64,000 nucleotides of DNA from Locusta migratoria (GCA_026315105.1 CM048744.1:25151759-25215758); one strand, 5' to 3'. Positions 1-11,617 are shown, counted from the first letter of the stretch. The notes: generated by a model not told the origin, from the sequence alone. Numbers and translations: made by a program.

Positions 1-1419
1 TGTATAAACTGCCCAACATATAACATCAGCAAAAAATTAAATAAAATCCTAACAAAGTCATACACCTTCAACAAAAAATACACAGTAAAAAATTCACGAC
101 AACTAGCTTATAAAATAAAAAACAACATTATCCCACCAAACTCTAAATTTGTTTCACTGGATATCAAAAACCTATATACCAATATTACAATAAAGGAAAC
201 AATCAATATCATAAACGAAAACCTCTTACAATACAGAAAAATTTCTATCATAGAAACGATTGAAATCATTAATCTCCTAACAACTATCTTATCACAGAAT
301 TATTTCGAATTCAGTAACAAAATTTACACTCATGCAGACGGTGTAGCCATGGGATGTAGCATAGCAAGTACATTAGCAGACATCTTTCTCAATACCCTAG
401 AAGATAAGCTATTCACTTCTGAACAACAAATTTTAAAACAAATTATTTATTACCAGCGTTATGTAGATGATACGATAATGCTTATAAATGGAACCAACGA
501 CGCCACACACAAAATGTATCTACTTTTTAACAACCTACACCCTAATATAAAATTCACGATTGAACAAGAAGTAAATAATTCAATAAATTTTTTAGATCTT
601 ACAATTACTAAAATTAACAACCAACACAACTTGTAAATTTACAGAAAGCCTACCACCACAGATTGCATCATAAATGCTAACTCATGTCATCCCATGTCAC
701 ATAAACTAGCATTTTTCAACTCAATGATTAATAGGATGATCAACTTACCTCTTCAGAAAGCAGCAATAGATAAAGAACTTTCAATTCTTCGGTCCATAGC
801 ATTCAGGAACAACTTTAATCCAGAGATTGTCACTCAGTTGTATAAGAAACAAATTACACAGAATGAAGACCAAACACACAAAGACATCCACCTAGCTAGA
901 GATGACAGAATACATAGCAAATTTAAATACATACCGGCCATATACTTCGGTAAAATATCCAACAAAATTAACGAACTTTTCAAAAACACCAGGATTAAAT
1001 TTGCTTTTCGCACTAACAACAATCTAAGAACAAAATTGCACTTTACATCCATCAGTAATTCCACATACTTAGAGCCAGGTATCTACAAAATCACATGTGA
1101 CAACTGTAACAGCGTTTACATTGGTCAGACTGGACGTAATTTCCTCACAACATATCGTGAACACGTAAGAATAAGTGAAAACAACCAATCTAGTTTCTAT
1201 TTACATCTCAGAAATGGAAACCATTCAGCACTTAATATCGAAAACGCACTTACGATTTTGCATAAAATACCAAAGGGAATAGAAATGAATATTCTGAAGA
1301 AATTTGAAATATATATTCACACTAAAAATTATCCGAACGAAATACTTAATGAACACACTGATTTCAAACATAAAAATTATCTGGTTAATTTTATTGACTT
1401 TATCGATGAAAAAGCCTGA
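1..1419 (+). pseudogene. Penelope-like element, reverse transcriptase plus GIY-YIG endonuclease (5' partial, one stop)
   Basis: The frame is open from the first base of the window and continues to 1419 with a single TAA at 634-636. It encodes a reverse transcriptase followed by a GIY-YIG nuclease, the domain pair that defines Penelope-like retroelements, which prime at nicked DNA or telomeric ends. RT motif A is FVSLDIKNLYTNI (about 148-186), motif B is GVAMGCSIAS (about 340-370), and motif C is YVDD at 460-471 with both aspartates kept. The nuclease starts GIYKITCDNC (1078 onward), then VYIGQTGR (1114 onward) and YREH. The N-terminal part of the RT lies outside the window. The codons are A/T rich, unlike the GC-rich element that follows. 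The in-frame stop lies in the linker before the YRKP motif, so the copy is probably dead. The element's downstream part resumes after a 12-kb insertion. Confidence 0.9.
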
Positions 1420-1626
1420 TAATCCAAGATATTCTAAATGAACAGAGGAAAAAACGAAATAAACCTCTCTGACCAATGTTTAAGTTAAAAAAAAGTATCT
1501 CATAACTTAGTTGATTACTGTATATGTAAACATCTTTGGCAAAGCTGTTGCTAATTACGAAAAAATACGAAAGTTTCTTAAATTTAAAGTTTTAATGTAG
1601 AAAGCATAATACCTGACAGTTAAAGC
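1420..1626 (+). other. Downstream region of the Penelope-like element
   Basis: A/T-rich sequence without a reading frame between the GIY-YIG stop and the insertion point of the LOA-like element. I take it as the 3' untranslated part of the Penelope-like element because related-looking sequence (aataaa, cgaaac) appears on the far side of the insertion at 13454-13690. I cannot align the two parts to a reference. Confidence 0.45.
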
Positions 1627-1632
1627 AGCAAC
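1627..1632. repeat. Target-site duplication, left (agcaac)
   Basis: The hexamer agcaac lies immediately before the truncated LOA-like element and recurs at 13448-13453, immediately after its tail. Six bases can match by chance, but the position on both sides is right. Confidence 0.55.
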
Positions 1633-2796
1633 TTGGAGATCCTGTTTAGGGGTGATGAACCTACATTCAGGAATAGTAGAAGGGAAGAAGTAATTGACAT
1701 AACTTTTGATTCCATGATGATGGGAAGTTACGTCAAACAGTGGCATGTGGTCCTGGAGCCATCCTCATCAGATCACATGTATATTAAATTCAAGGTTGAA
1801 ATGGGAACCAGACAGACCATGGCCTATAGGAATCAAAGGAAAACGGACTGGGAGACATATAGGAGAGACCTTGACTTCAGCCTATCGGAAATTAAAACTT
1901 CGATAAGGAATCCAGCAGAGTTTGAGGAAGTAGCAGAGGCCATAACCTCTGCTATAGTGACCTCATACCAGGACAACTGCTCAATCACCAAGAAGTGCAC
2001 AAATAGGAGTGTGCCTTGGTGGAATAATAACTTGGAAATGCTAAGGAAACAGGTACGAAGACTGTTTAACCTTGGGAGGCGCAAAGGACAATGGGCAAAG
2101 TCTCGTGAGGCCCTTGTCAATTACAAACTTGCCATCAGACGGGCAAAGGAGGCATCCTGGAAGATATTCTGTGAGGAAGTGGAGGGCACGGCTGCTCAAG
2201 TGAGACTTCATAAAATCCTCACTAGGGTACTAACTAATCCAGGAGGAACATTTAGGAAGGAGGATGGGGAGTATACAAAGACAGCACATGAAACGCTGGA
2301 ACTGCTCCTCAAGACTCACTTTCCTCAATATACTCTGGGGGATAACTCAGACCCGAATGCGATTCCTGAGAGACAACGGTTCTCAGGTATTCGCAAAGAG
2401 GACTGGGATCTGGCCAAGGAGTGTGTCGATTTCAGTAAGGTCCGATGGGCGGTGGGAACATTTCAACCGTTCAAGTCACCTGTCCCCGATAGAATCTTTC
2501 CAGGTCTCCTGCAACAATCGCGAGAAAATCTTATTAGATTCCTATGGAGGTTATTCAGGGTCAGCCTAGCAGCAGGAATCATTCCCAATGCCAAGAACGT
2601 TGTCTTCATTCCAAAGCCAGGGAGAATTGATCATACCAAGGCCAAGGATATGAGACCAATCAGCCTGTCCTCCTTCATTCTTAAGACATTGGAAAAGCTG
2701 GCTAATGTGCATGTTGGAGAAAGGAGGTTAAGTAGGGATCCTCTTCATTCAAACCAACATGCATATCAGCCAAGTAAATCATGTGAGACAGCTCTC
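1633..2796 (+). pseudogene. LOA-like element: endonuclease C-terminus and RT N-terminus
   Basis: Open frame from the truncation point up to the inserted I-like element. Near the start it has EEVIDITF and then SSSDHMYIKF, the last being the SDH motif that ends AP-type endonuclease domains. VPWWNNNLEMLRKQVRRL follows, a linker typical of this type of non-LTR element. The N-terminal RT motifs follow, with FIPKPG and MRPISLSSFILKTLEKL. The frame ends in SKSCETAL; the next expected residues (HQLIGKVEKAL) begin at 8839, so the gene is split rather than ended. No ATG precedes the frame because the 5' end is lost. The frame stays open after 2796 into the insertion, to 3054, and that part is not native. 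Confidence 0.85.
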
Positions 2797-3618
2797 CCCC
2801 CAGGGGGCCCACAGCTCTTTTGTGGGTACGTGTGTGGCGCGCACGGGGCCCCGAGCCGAAGCGACCTTTCTTCCGTCCCAGGCCGCTTCCCTCTTTCCCC
2901 CCGGTTTGTGCCTTCGCCCGGAGACGGGCGTTTTTTTCATCAGTCCAAGGTTTCTTTTTCGCTTCCTCTGTCTTCTCTTCTTGGTCCTCTTCGTTTCCTG
3001 TTCTTCAGCCTTCCCCTCTTTTTCCTCTCTCCTTGTTATCGACTCACCCTTTAATCTCCGCCTCGGCGTTTGAGATTCTTCCTCCTCCTTCATCCCTTTC
3101 TCTCCTTCCTCCTTTCTTTCCTCCCTGTGCGTGTCTGAAGGTCGACCCACGCTCTGCGTAGCCGGTGACGCGGTAAGGCGTAACTCCCCGCCCCGGGTAG
3201 ACATATAGGGCACGTACGTACCCCCCAGTAAAGGCCGGGCCCAGGGAGGGGTGATTACCCGAGCTGATACCTTCCGATCATGCCAATTGGTCCCTCCGTC
3301 CGTTCTCGGGAGGTGTGACCTGAGGTGCGAACAGTCACCTAAGGCGGGTGTGCCCACAGTGAGGGCCCCCACAAGGAAGGAGCGCCGGCCGCGGTGGCCG
3401 AGGTGACTGAGGCGCTCCAGTCACGGTCAGCACGGCCACTACGGTCGGGGGTTCGAATCCCCCCTCGGGCATGGATATTTGTGCCGTCCTAGTTTGTAAG
3501 TAGTTCATAAGTAGTTTGTAAGTTTAGGGACTGATGACCCCGTAGTTAAGTCCCATAAGCTCTACAAACATTTGAACATTTTGAAGGAAGGAGCGCGCCA
3601 TCGGAGACGCCGGTAATC
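2797..3618 (+). promoter_or_regulatory. 5' leader of the I-like element, probably with internal promoter
   Basis: A GC-rich start (cccagggggcccacagctct) is followed by a long C/T-rich stretch (about 2930-3130) and another GC-rich block. There is no coding evidence; the frames that cross it are low-complexity Pro/Ser/Arg strings. Non-LTR elements of this kind usually start transcription from an internal promoter at the first base, so the leader is the place to expect it. The G-rich cap and pyrimidine-rich leader are seen; the promoter role is inferred. A SINE interrupts the leader at 3385-3583. Confidence 0.4.
3385..3583 (+). repeat. tRNA-derived SINE, family 1
   Basis: A 199-bp SINE with a tRNA-like head of the long-variable-arm type (Ser/Leu-like). 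It has a box A region near ggccgaggtgactgaggcg and box B ggttcgaatcc, followed by a body and the tail caaacatttgaacatttt. It is flanked by a perfect 12-bp duplication aaggaaggagcg (3373-3384 and 3584-3595). It is silent baggage inside the leader of the I-like element. Related copies lie at 29912, 41559, 42733(-), 50454(-), 53600(-) and 60310. Confidence 0.92.
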
Positions 3619-5024
3619 ATGGAGGACACCTCCGCCATGAAACCTTCCACATCAACTATAACCCTGACCCATAAGCGGAAACATGATTCTCAGCCGCAGA
3701 AAGCATTGCCTAACATTCCAAAGTTCCTGGTGGTATCACGTACCGACGATAAGGATTTTTCTTCAGTCAATCCGTTTATCATTCAGAAGGGTGTCGATGC
3801 GATCGCATCTCCCTTGAAGACCTGCTCCAGGCAGCGCAACGGGACCTTGTTACTCGAAATAGAGAATGCATTCCAGGTGCAGAAGTTACTTCGGGCCACA
3901 CTTGTACATACTTTCCCTGTGAAAGTGGAAGCTCACCGCACCCTCAACTCTTCGCAGGGGGTAGTGTTCTCTAGATCGCTGGATGGGTTATCAGACGAGG
4001 AGATATTGAACTATATGTCAGATCAGGGAGTCACAGCTGTTCATCGCGTGATGAAAAAGGTCAACAATGACCTCGTGCCAACCCGTACTGTCTTCTTAAC
4101 TTTTGACAGGGTTGAGCTACCATCTAAAGTGAAAGCGGGCTACGAAGTCATTTCCGTTCGCTCGTACATACCAAATCCTACACGCTGCTTCCATTGCCAA
4201 AGGTACAACCATACAAGTAAATCTTGTCCAAATGCAGCTAAGTGCGCCACCTGTGGCAGAGACGCTCATGAGGGTGAATGTCAACCTCCATCCCCCCGCT
4301 GCATTAATTGCATGGGTGACCATGCTGCTTCTTCACGGGACTGCCCCGTTTATAAAGAAGAGCGGGTCATCCAAGAGATTCGCGTGAAGGAAAAGGTCTC
4401 CACCTATGCCGCTCGGAAATTATTAGCTAGTAGGAAGCCCGCTGTACTCCCATCCGGTACCTTCACCCAGGTCCTCGCCTCCCCTCGACCAACTAAGGAG
4501 GTAGGCATCCAGACTTGCGATCTAACGTTTTGTGACACTGTCGTCAGGTCGGCTAGCCCGAAAATTGCTCATTCCACCTCTCCAATCCCTTCTGCCCGTT
4601 CTACAGCGAATTCGTCGACCAGTTCACACACATCCCGGGCACCCAAATCTGCTGCCCGGAGTTCAAAAAAAGAACCAGTCCGTGAAGATTTTCTCAAGAC
4701 TCAGACTTCTCAATTGTCAACCGCATCTTCCACACGTCATATTTCTAAGAAGGCTTCCAGAAAAAACAGTCCCCCCCTTCCCCGCCGAGGCGTGACCCTT
4801 CGGTCACGCCATCCAACAGTTCCCGGCCTCGGCCGTCTTCTGTTTCACCGGGGCGCTCCGTCTGTCGGGCACCCGACCGTTTACCGGCGGTGGAAGCAGC
4901 CCCTCCTGATCAACTCAGGGAGGTGGCAGACGCGTCGATCGAACCAATGGAACATGACCCTTTGCCACTAGATGGCGATAGCAGTGCTCCCTCGAAGTCC
5001 AGTCCTCAGCGGCCGTCGAGGTGA
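3619..5024 (+). pseudogene. I-like element ORF1, gag-like RNA-binding protein with three zinc knuckles (one frameshift)
   Basis: Starts at the ATG at 3619 (MEDTSAMKPST). Residues about 190-243 carry three zinc knuckles: CFHCQRYNHTSKSC (regular CCHC), CATCGRDAHEGEC, and CINCMGDHAASSRDC. ORF1 proteins of this type bind the element's RNA and form the RNP used in target-primed reverse transcription. The apparent frame ends at 4971 with an odd basic tail. A neighbouring frame entered near the C run at about 4771-4777 continues with a Ser/Pro-rich then acidic C-terminus and stops at TGA 5022-5024, 49 bp before the ORF2 start. I therefore read a one-base indel in the C run, and the region after it as the true C-terminus. 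The SINE lies just upstream. Confidence 0.85.
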
Positions 5025-5073
5025 CCCCATCTGCTTGTTCCCTTTTATCTTCTTTCCTCTCTCATTTTTTATC

Positions 5074-8000
5074 ATGGCGCTCCTTCAATGGAATATTCGC
5101 GGCATTGGTTCCAATCGGGAGGAATTAAAACTACTCCTTCGATTGCACTGCCCGCTTGTCGTCTGCCTCCAAGAAACTAAGTCGCGTCCAAGTGATCGTG
5201 CAGACTTTTCACACTACACCTCTGTGCGGTTCGACCTGCCACCCGTGGAAGGTATCCCAGCCCATGGAGGGGTTCTGATGCTCCTTCGAGACGATGTCTA
5301 TCACCATCCCATTTCATTGCATACTCACCTACAGGCAGTTGCCGTCGGCATCACCCTATCCACATTTACTTTTTCCCTCTGTAATATTTATTCGCCATCG
5401 TCATCTGCCCTTACTAGGGCAGATGTGCTACACCTTGTTGATCAGCTCCCTTCACCTTTCGTGTTGATAGGCGACTTTAATGCCCACCACCTCCTATGGG
5501 GCTCTCCGGCACCTTGTCCGAGAGGCTCCCTTTTGGTGGACCTTCTCCAACACCTCGATCTTGTCTGCCTCAACACCGGTGCACCGACCTTCCTTTCAGA
5601 CACAACACACACTTATTCCCATATAGACCTCGCAATATGCACTCCTCAGCTTGCTGGTCGGTTTGAGTGGTATGCACTTTCTGACACGTACTCGAGTGAC
5701 CATTTCCCCTGTATTATCCACTTTCTGCATCATTCCCCATCTCCTCGTCCCACCAGTTGGAACATTTCTAAAGCCGACTGGGGGCTTTATTCTTTCATGG
5801 CTGTTTTTCACGATCGGAATTTTCCCACCTGTGACAGTCAGGTCGACTACCTCACAGAGGTTATTCTCACAGCTGCCGAACGTTCCATACCTCGTACTTC
5901 CTCTTCTCCAAGTCGTGTCCAGGTCCCTTGGTGGACTGCAGCCTGCCGCGACGCGCTTAGAGCCCGGCGCCGTGCTTTATGCACCTTCCGCCGCCACCCG
6001 ACTTTGGAGAATTGCATACATTATAAACGTATGAGAGCGCAATGTCGTCGTATCATAAACGACAGCAAGAAAGCTTGCTGGACTGCTTTTACTAGTTCTT
6101 TTAACCGTTTTACTCCCTCCACGTTTGTTTGGCGTGGCCTACGCCGTTTATCCGGCATCAAGGTCCACTCCCCGATTCCTGGCCTGACCGTGGAGAACGC
6201 AGTCCTCGTGGACCCCTCTGACGTTTCCAACGCATTGGGCCGTTTCTTTGCGGAGGTTTCGAGCTCTGCCCATTACCACCCTGCTTTTCTTTCCACTCTT
6301 TTAATCGTGAAAATTATAACGTCGCCTTCACCATGCAGGAGCTAGACCGTGCTCTCGCCCTATCCCGATCTTCTGCTCCCGGGCCCGATTCCATTCATAT
6401 TGAAATGCTGAAGAACCTCTCTCCTGCGGGCAAGTGTTTTCTTCTTAGTACCTACAATCGCATATGGACTGACGGTCATGTTCCCACAAGTTGGCGTGAA
6501 GCCATTGTTGTCCCCATCCCCAAACCAGGGAAGGACAAACATCTTCCTTCCAGCTATCGTCCTATTTCTCTGACGAGCTGTGTCTGTAAGGTGATGGAAG
6601 CATGGTTAACGCTCGGTTGGTCTGGCTCCCCGAATCTCGCCGCCTCCTGACTAATATCCAATGCGGTTTTCGTCGACACCGCTCTGCTGCTGATCACCTC
6701 GTTACGTTGTCGACCTTCATTATGAACAACTTTCTAAAGAAGCGTCAAACAGTAGCAGTGTTCTTCGACTTGGAGAAGGCATACGATACCTGTTGGAGAG
6801 CGGGCATTCTCCGCACATTGCACACATGGGGCCTTCGGGGCCGCCTTCCTCTTTTCATTCAAGCGTTTTTGGCGGATCGCAAGTTCCGGGTACGGGTGGG
6901 CTCTGTTTTGTCAGATACCTTTTGCCAGGAGAATGGGGTACCACAGGGCTCCGTCTTGAGTGTGGCGCTCTCTGCCATTGCAATCAATCCGATCGTAGAT
7001 TGCCTTTCAGCGACGTCTCCGGATCTCTTTTTGTTGACAATTTCGCAATTTATTGCAGCGCCCAGCGGACGTGTTTCTTGGAGCGTTGCCTTCAACGCTG
7101 TTTTGACCGTCTATATTCATCGCAAACGGCTTCCGATTCTCCACTGAGAAAACTGTGTGTATAAATTTCTGGAGATACAAGGAATTTCTTCCACCTTCTG
7201 TACATCTCGGCCCTGTTGCTCTTCCTTTTGTGGAGACTACGAAATTCTTGGGACTCATGTTGGATCGTAAACTTTGCTGGTACACACACGTGTCCTACCT
7301 GGCCGCCCGTTGTGCCCGATCCCTTAATGTTCTTCGTGTCCTCAGTGGCAACTTCACCTTTATCAGGCCATTGTTCAGTCGAAGCTCGACTACGGAAGCC
7401 TTCTATACTCTTCTGCACGGCCGTCGATTCTCCGCCGTCTCAACTCTATTCACCATCGGGGATTACGTCTGGCTACCGGTGCATTTTATAAGAGTCCTGT
7501 TGAAATTCTGTATGCCGAGGCTGCTGTATTACCCTTGACCACTCGACGTGACATACTCTTGTGTCGGTACGCATGCCGCTTGCGGTCGATGCCCAACCAT
7601 CCATCTTACCGATTATTTTTTGACGACTTACTCGATCGCCAATATCAGTTGTCTGCGATTGCCTTACTTCCACCGGGAGTTCGGTTTCGCCGCCTACTAC
7701 AGCGGCTCGATTTTACCCTTCCTTCCACCTTTCGGTTGAGCGAAAGCCGATTGCCACAGTGGCATCAGGCCCAGGTTCACACTCGCCTTGAACTTAGTTC
7801 GCTCCCCAAGGAGAGCACTCCGGATTTGGTATACCGCTCGAGGCTTGTCGAACTCCGTTCGCGGTTCGATAACGCCATATTTATTTACACTGATGGTTCC
7901 AAGAGCACTGCCGGTGTCGGATCTGCCTTCGTCGTCGAGGACAACTGTTTCCAATACAAGCTCCCTGACCGGTGCTCGAACTTCACGGCTGAGCTTTTTG

Positions 8001-8683
8001 CCCTCCACCAGGCCGTTTTGTACACCTTCCGCCACCGCCAACCTTTCTATGCCATATGTTCGGACTCCCTTAGTGCCCTGCAGAGTCTTAAGGACCCTTT
8101 CTCGAACCATCCTCTCGTGTATCGGATCCAACGCTCCCTCCAGTTGCTAGCAGATGACAGCTGTCACGTTTCTTTCATGTGGGTCCCTGGCCACGTAGGT
8201 GTACCCGGGAATGAGACCGCCGACATAGCGGCCAAGGCCGCAGCTCTTTTGCCTCGCGTGGCTACCTTTTGCGTCCCATCGGACGATGTTCAACGGGCTC
8301 TCCGCCGGAGTATCGTGTCGCAATGGCACAGTGCGTGGATTTCAATGTCCAACAATAAATTGCGAACTGTAAAACCGATCCCGACCGCCTGGAGGACCTC
8401 CTCACGCCCCTCTCGGCGGGAGGAGGTCATCCTGGCCCGGTTGCGGATCGGTCACTGCCGTTTCAGTCACCGTCACTTGCTGTCCGCCGACCCTGCACCG
8501 CTGTGCTCCTGCGGTGAACTGCTGACCGTGCGACATGTTTTACTGACTTGTGTTAATTTTAATCATCTCCGTATAGCCCTTCACTTTCCGTCTACTCTGG
8601 AGGATATTTTAGCTGATGACACACGAGCAGCTGCTAGAGTTTTGCGTTTTATCAACTTGGCCAACTTATCGAAGGATATTTAA
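5074..8683 (+). pseudogene. I-like element ORF2: AP endonuclease, reverse transcriptase, RNase H (multiple frameshifts)
   Basis: The endonuclease begins MALLQWNIRGIG at 5074 and contains LQETK, GDFNAH and SSDHF, so its catalytic motifs look intact. The frame then shifts: frame 1 to about 6300, frame 3 to about 6600, frame 2 to about 7010, frame 1 to about 7155, frame 3 to about 7345, then frame 2 to the stop at 8681-8683. RT motifs are SYRPISLTSCVCKVME, VFFDLEKAYDT (motif A) and NGVPQGSVLS (motif B). Motif C reads FVDN rather than Y/FxDD, so the second catalytic Asp is lost. RNase H is in the last frame with YTDGS, TAEL, SDSLSAL and GHVGVPGNETADIAAK, so all four acidic positions are kept. The C-terminus has a Cys/His cluster (CSCGELLTVRHVLLTC). 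An ATG in this frame at 4972 touches the ORF1 stop, but the 34 residues it adds look non-native. Confidence 0.88.
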
Positions 8684-8791
8684 CCCTTTTAATTGTTTTT
8701 TATCTTTCGTTTTTAGCCTCTTGTTGATGTTCTGACAGTCACCATTTTTTTTGGGCGCTAATGACCATAGAAGTTGTGCGCCCTAAAACCA

Positions 8792-8792
<1 letters not shown>

Positions 8793-8835
<43 letters not shown>
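8793..8835 (+). repeat. Poly(A) tail of the I-like element
   Basis: An uninterrupted run of 43 A immediately after the short 3' UTR that ends gcgccctaaaaccac. The LOA-like host frame resumes three bases later. Confidence 0.9.
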
Positions 8836-8836
<1 letters not shown>

Positions 8837-8838
8837 AA

Positions 8839-9819
8839 CACCAACTCATTGGGAAGGTGGAGAAAGCACTACACTTTCAGGAAATTGCCCTCTGTATGTT
8901 CCTGGACATTGAGGGGGCTTTTAGCAATACGACTTTCGATTCCATGGTTAGGGGAGCAGAGGTGCATGACCTAGGGACCACTATATGTAGGTGGACTAGG
9001 GCCATGCTCAGTGGAAGAAAGGTAGAGGCTACCATGATGGATGAAAAAATGGTAATCAACACCACTAGGGGTTGCCCGCAAGGAGGAGTTCTTTCCCCTT
9101 TATTGTGGAATCTAGTGGTGAATGATCTCATTGGAGAATTAAACTCTAGGCAGTACTGTTGCCAAGGATACGCAGATGATCTTGTCATAGTAATACTTGG
9201 CAAATTTTCTGACACAGTGAAGAATATGGCACAAGGTGCACTGGACATTGTGCAAGACTGGTGCAGAAAACAGGATCTGGGGGTTAGTCCTAAGAAGACT
9301 GTTGTTGTACCATTCACAAAGAAGCATATAGAATTAGCAGCACACCAACTGCTGGGATGGAAACCATGCTGGATATGCCCCCATTACACCTTTGGGTGAA
9401 GATGGAGGCAACGGCTGGTGCATACAGACTCAAATCTGGCAACAACTGTAACTCTCTGGTATATCCAGAAGCACACACTAAAATAGTGAGTGAGGTAAAT
9501 ATAGGAAAGTTTGGGGAAATGCCAGCCGACTATATTATAACCCCATACTGCTTCAACAATCCTTTCAATATAACAATTGGAAGTAGGGAGCAGTGGGAGA
9601 AAATAGTTCGACACCGTACGGAAGATATTGTCTGGTTCACTGACGGGTCAAAATCAGACCTAGATGTTGGGGCTGGGGTATATGGGGTGCAGCCAAGACT
9701 GGAGGGCGTCATCTCCCTAGGAAAACTGGCCTCAGTATTCCAGGCCGAAATCACTGCCATCAGGGCGTGTGTGGAGGAGAATTTGCGTAGGTGCTACAAA
9801 GATCGTAGCATCTATATCT
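8839..9819 (+). pseudogene. LOA-like element: RT catalytic core and start of RNase H
   Basis: Continues the frame broken at 2796 (HQLIGKVEKALHFQE). RT motif A is FLDIEGAFSN, motif B GCPQGGVLSPLLWNLV, and motif C GYADDLVIV with both aspartates present. After KKTVVVPFTKKHIEL the frame jumps to MDMPPLHLW-type sequence in another frame (from about 9357). Copy 2 shows that the intervening RT-thumb/linker part is missing here, and the join lies at a shared gaattag, so a microhomology deletion is likely. RNase H then starts with WFTDGSKSD and VFQAEITAIR, and ends at SIYI, where the RTE element is inserted. Confidence 0.85.
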
Positions 9820-10216
9820 CCCACGAACCACAGACATTGCCGATGTGGGGTGGCTTGCGTGCCTCAACGATACATATAGCCGTACCGTAGGTGCAACCAC
9901 GGCGGAGGAGAGGCCAGACAAACGTGTGGTTCCTGAAGAGAGGCAGCAGCCTTTTCAGTAGTTACAGGGGCAACAGTCTGGATTATTGACTGAGCTGGCC
10001 TTGTAACATCAGCTAATGTGGCTTTGCCACACAGCTACTGCGAACGGCTGAAAGCAAGGGGAAACTACAGCCGTTACCTTTCCCGAGGACATGCAGCTCT
10101 ACTGTATGAAGATATGATGATGGCATCCTGTCGGGTAAAATATTACGGAGGTAAAATAGTCCCCCATTCGGATCTCCGGGCAGGTACTACTCAGGAGGAT
10201 GTGATCATCAGGCATT

Positions 10217-11617
10217 CTACGGGTCGGATCGTGGAATGTTAGATCCCTTAATAGAGTAGGAAAATTAGAAAATTTAAAAAGGGAAATGGATAGGTTGAAG
10301 TTAGATATAGTAGGGATTAGTGAAGTTCGGTGGCAGGATGAACAGGATTTCTGGTCAGGTGAGTACAGGATTATAAATACAAAATCAATTGGGGGAATCA
10401 CAGGAGTAGGAATGATAATGAATAAGAAAATAGGAATGCGGGTGATCTACTATGACCAGCACAGTGATCGCATTATCATTGTCAAGATAGATACGAAGCC
10501 AACACCGACAACAGTACTACAGGTTTATATGCCAACTAGCTCTGCCGATGATGACGAAATCGAAGAAACATATGAGGAGCTAAAGGAAATTATTCAGACA
10601 ATTAAGGGAGAGGAAAACTTAATTGTTTTGTGAGACCGGAATTCGGTAGTAGGACAAGGAAGGGAAGGGAAGATAGTAGGTGAATATGGTTTGGGCAAAA
10701 GGAATGAAAGAGGAAGCCGCCTGGTAGAATTTTGCACGGAACCTAATTTAGTTATAACAAACACCTGGTTCAAGAATCACAAAAGAAGGTTGTATACGTG
10801 GAAGAGACCAGGACACACCGGGAGATACCAGATAGATTTTATAATGGTAAGACATAGATTTCGGAACCAGGTTTTATAGTGTAAGACATACCCAGGGGCA
10901 GATAATGACTCTGACCATAACTTGTTGGTTATGAACTATAGGCTGGAACTGAAGAAGCTACAAAATGGTAGGAAAATAAGGAGATGGGACCTAGATAAAT
11001 TGAGGGAACCTGAGGTTCTTAAGAATTTCAGAGGGAGCTTTAGGCAACAATTGACAGAAACAGGGGAAAATAAAACAGTAGAGGAGGAATGGGTAAAACT
11101 GAGAGATGAAATAGTGAAGGTAGCAGAGGACAAAATAGGTAGGAAGGCAAGACCTACAAAAAATCCTTGGATATCACAGGAGATACTAAATTTAATCGAC
11201 GAAAGGAGAAAATATAAAAATGCAGTAAATGAAACAGGCAAAATGGAGTACAGATGAATAAGAAATGAGATTGACAGGAAGAGCAAAATGGCTAAGCAGG
11301 AGTGGCTAGAAGGCAAATGCAAGGATGTAGAAGAATGTATAAATAGGGGAAAAATAGATACAGCCTACAGGAAAATAAAAGAAACATTTGGAGATAAGAA
11401 AAACAGCTCTATGAATATCAAGGACACTGATGGAAAAACAGTTCTCAGCAAAGAAGGGAAAGCTGAAAGGTGGAAAGAGTATATAGAGGGGCTCTACAAA
11501 GGAAATGAACTTGGAGACAATATTGTAGGAAGGGAAGAGGATGTAGATGAAGATGAAATAGGAGATACTGTACTGAGAGAAGAATCTGACAGAGCCCTGA
11601 AAGACCTGTCGAAATAA
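10217..11617 (+). pseudogene. RTE element: AP endonuclease domain and linker (in-frame stops)
   Basis: One frame is readable from about 10217 to 11617, with stops at about 10631, 10877, 11255 and 11615. Endonuclease landmarks are MDRLKLDIVGISEVRW (the Glu of the catalytic centre), the stretch YMPTSSADDDEIEETYEEL, and DSDHNLL near 10905 (the SDH-like motif). The GDxN position falls at the first stop (tga where gga would fit Gly). A charged linker follows. This type of protein is often labelled a craniofacial development protein 2-like endonuclease in arthropod annotations, which is a naming artefact. Neighbouring bases on both sides are LOA-like RNase H. Confidence 0.85.

Larger units (their letters stand above)
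2797..8838 (+). mobile_element. I-clade-like non-LTR retrotransposon inserted in the LOA-like element
   Basis: About 6 kb with a GC- and pyrimidine-rich 5' leader, a gag-like ORF1, a pol ORF2 (AP endonuclease, RT, RNase H), a short 3' UTR and a 43-nt A run at 8793-8835. It looks full length, but it carries a SINE in the leader and several frameshifts. ORF1 with CCHC knuckles plus RNase H after the RT is the layout of the I clade and relatives. The left junction is 2796/2797 and the right junction 8838/8839, judged by rejoining the host frame. I see no convincing target-site duplication, so insertion may have come with a blunt join or a small target deletion. Confidence 0.85.

Noticed and set aside
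2779..3372. 197-residue minus-strand frame
   Set aside because: It crosses the junction of two retroelements and the pyrimidine-rich leader; the product is an Arg/Glu/Lys low-complexity string opposite C/T-rich DNA.
3385..3475. tRNA gene at the SINE head (and in the other SINE copies)
   Set aside because: The boxes A and B are present, but the acceptor ends do not pair, the sequence continues as a SINE body, and each copy is flanked by target-site duplications.
4972..5073. ATG at 4972 as the start of the I-like ORF2
   Set aside because: It touches the apparent ORF1 stop, but that stop is a product of a frameshift; the 34 extra residues lie over the ORF1 C-terminus in another frame, and the endonuclease starts at MALLQWN (5074).
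8761..8838. Poly-Lys N-terminus of the 212-residue RT frame
   Set aside because: It is translation of the I-like poly(A) tail and 3' UTR, not part of the LOA-like protein.
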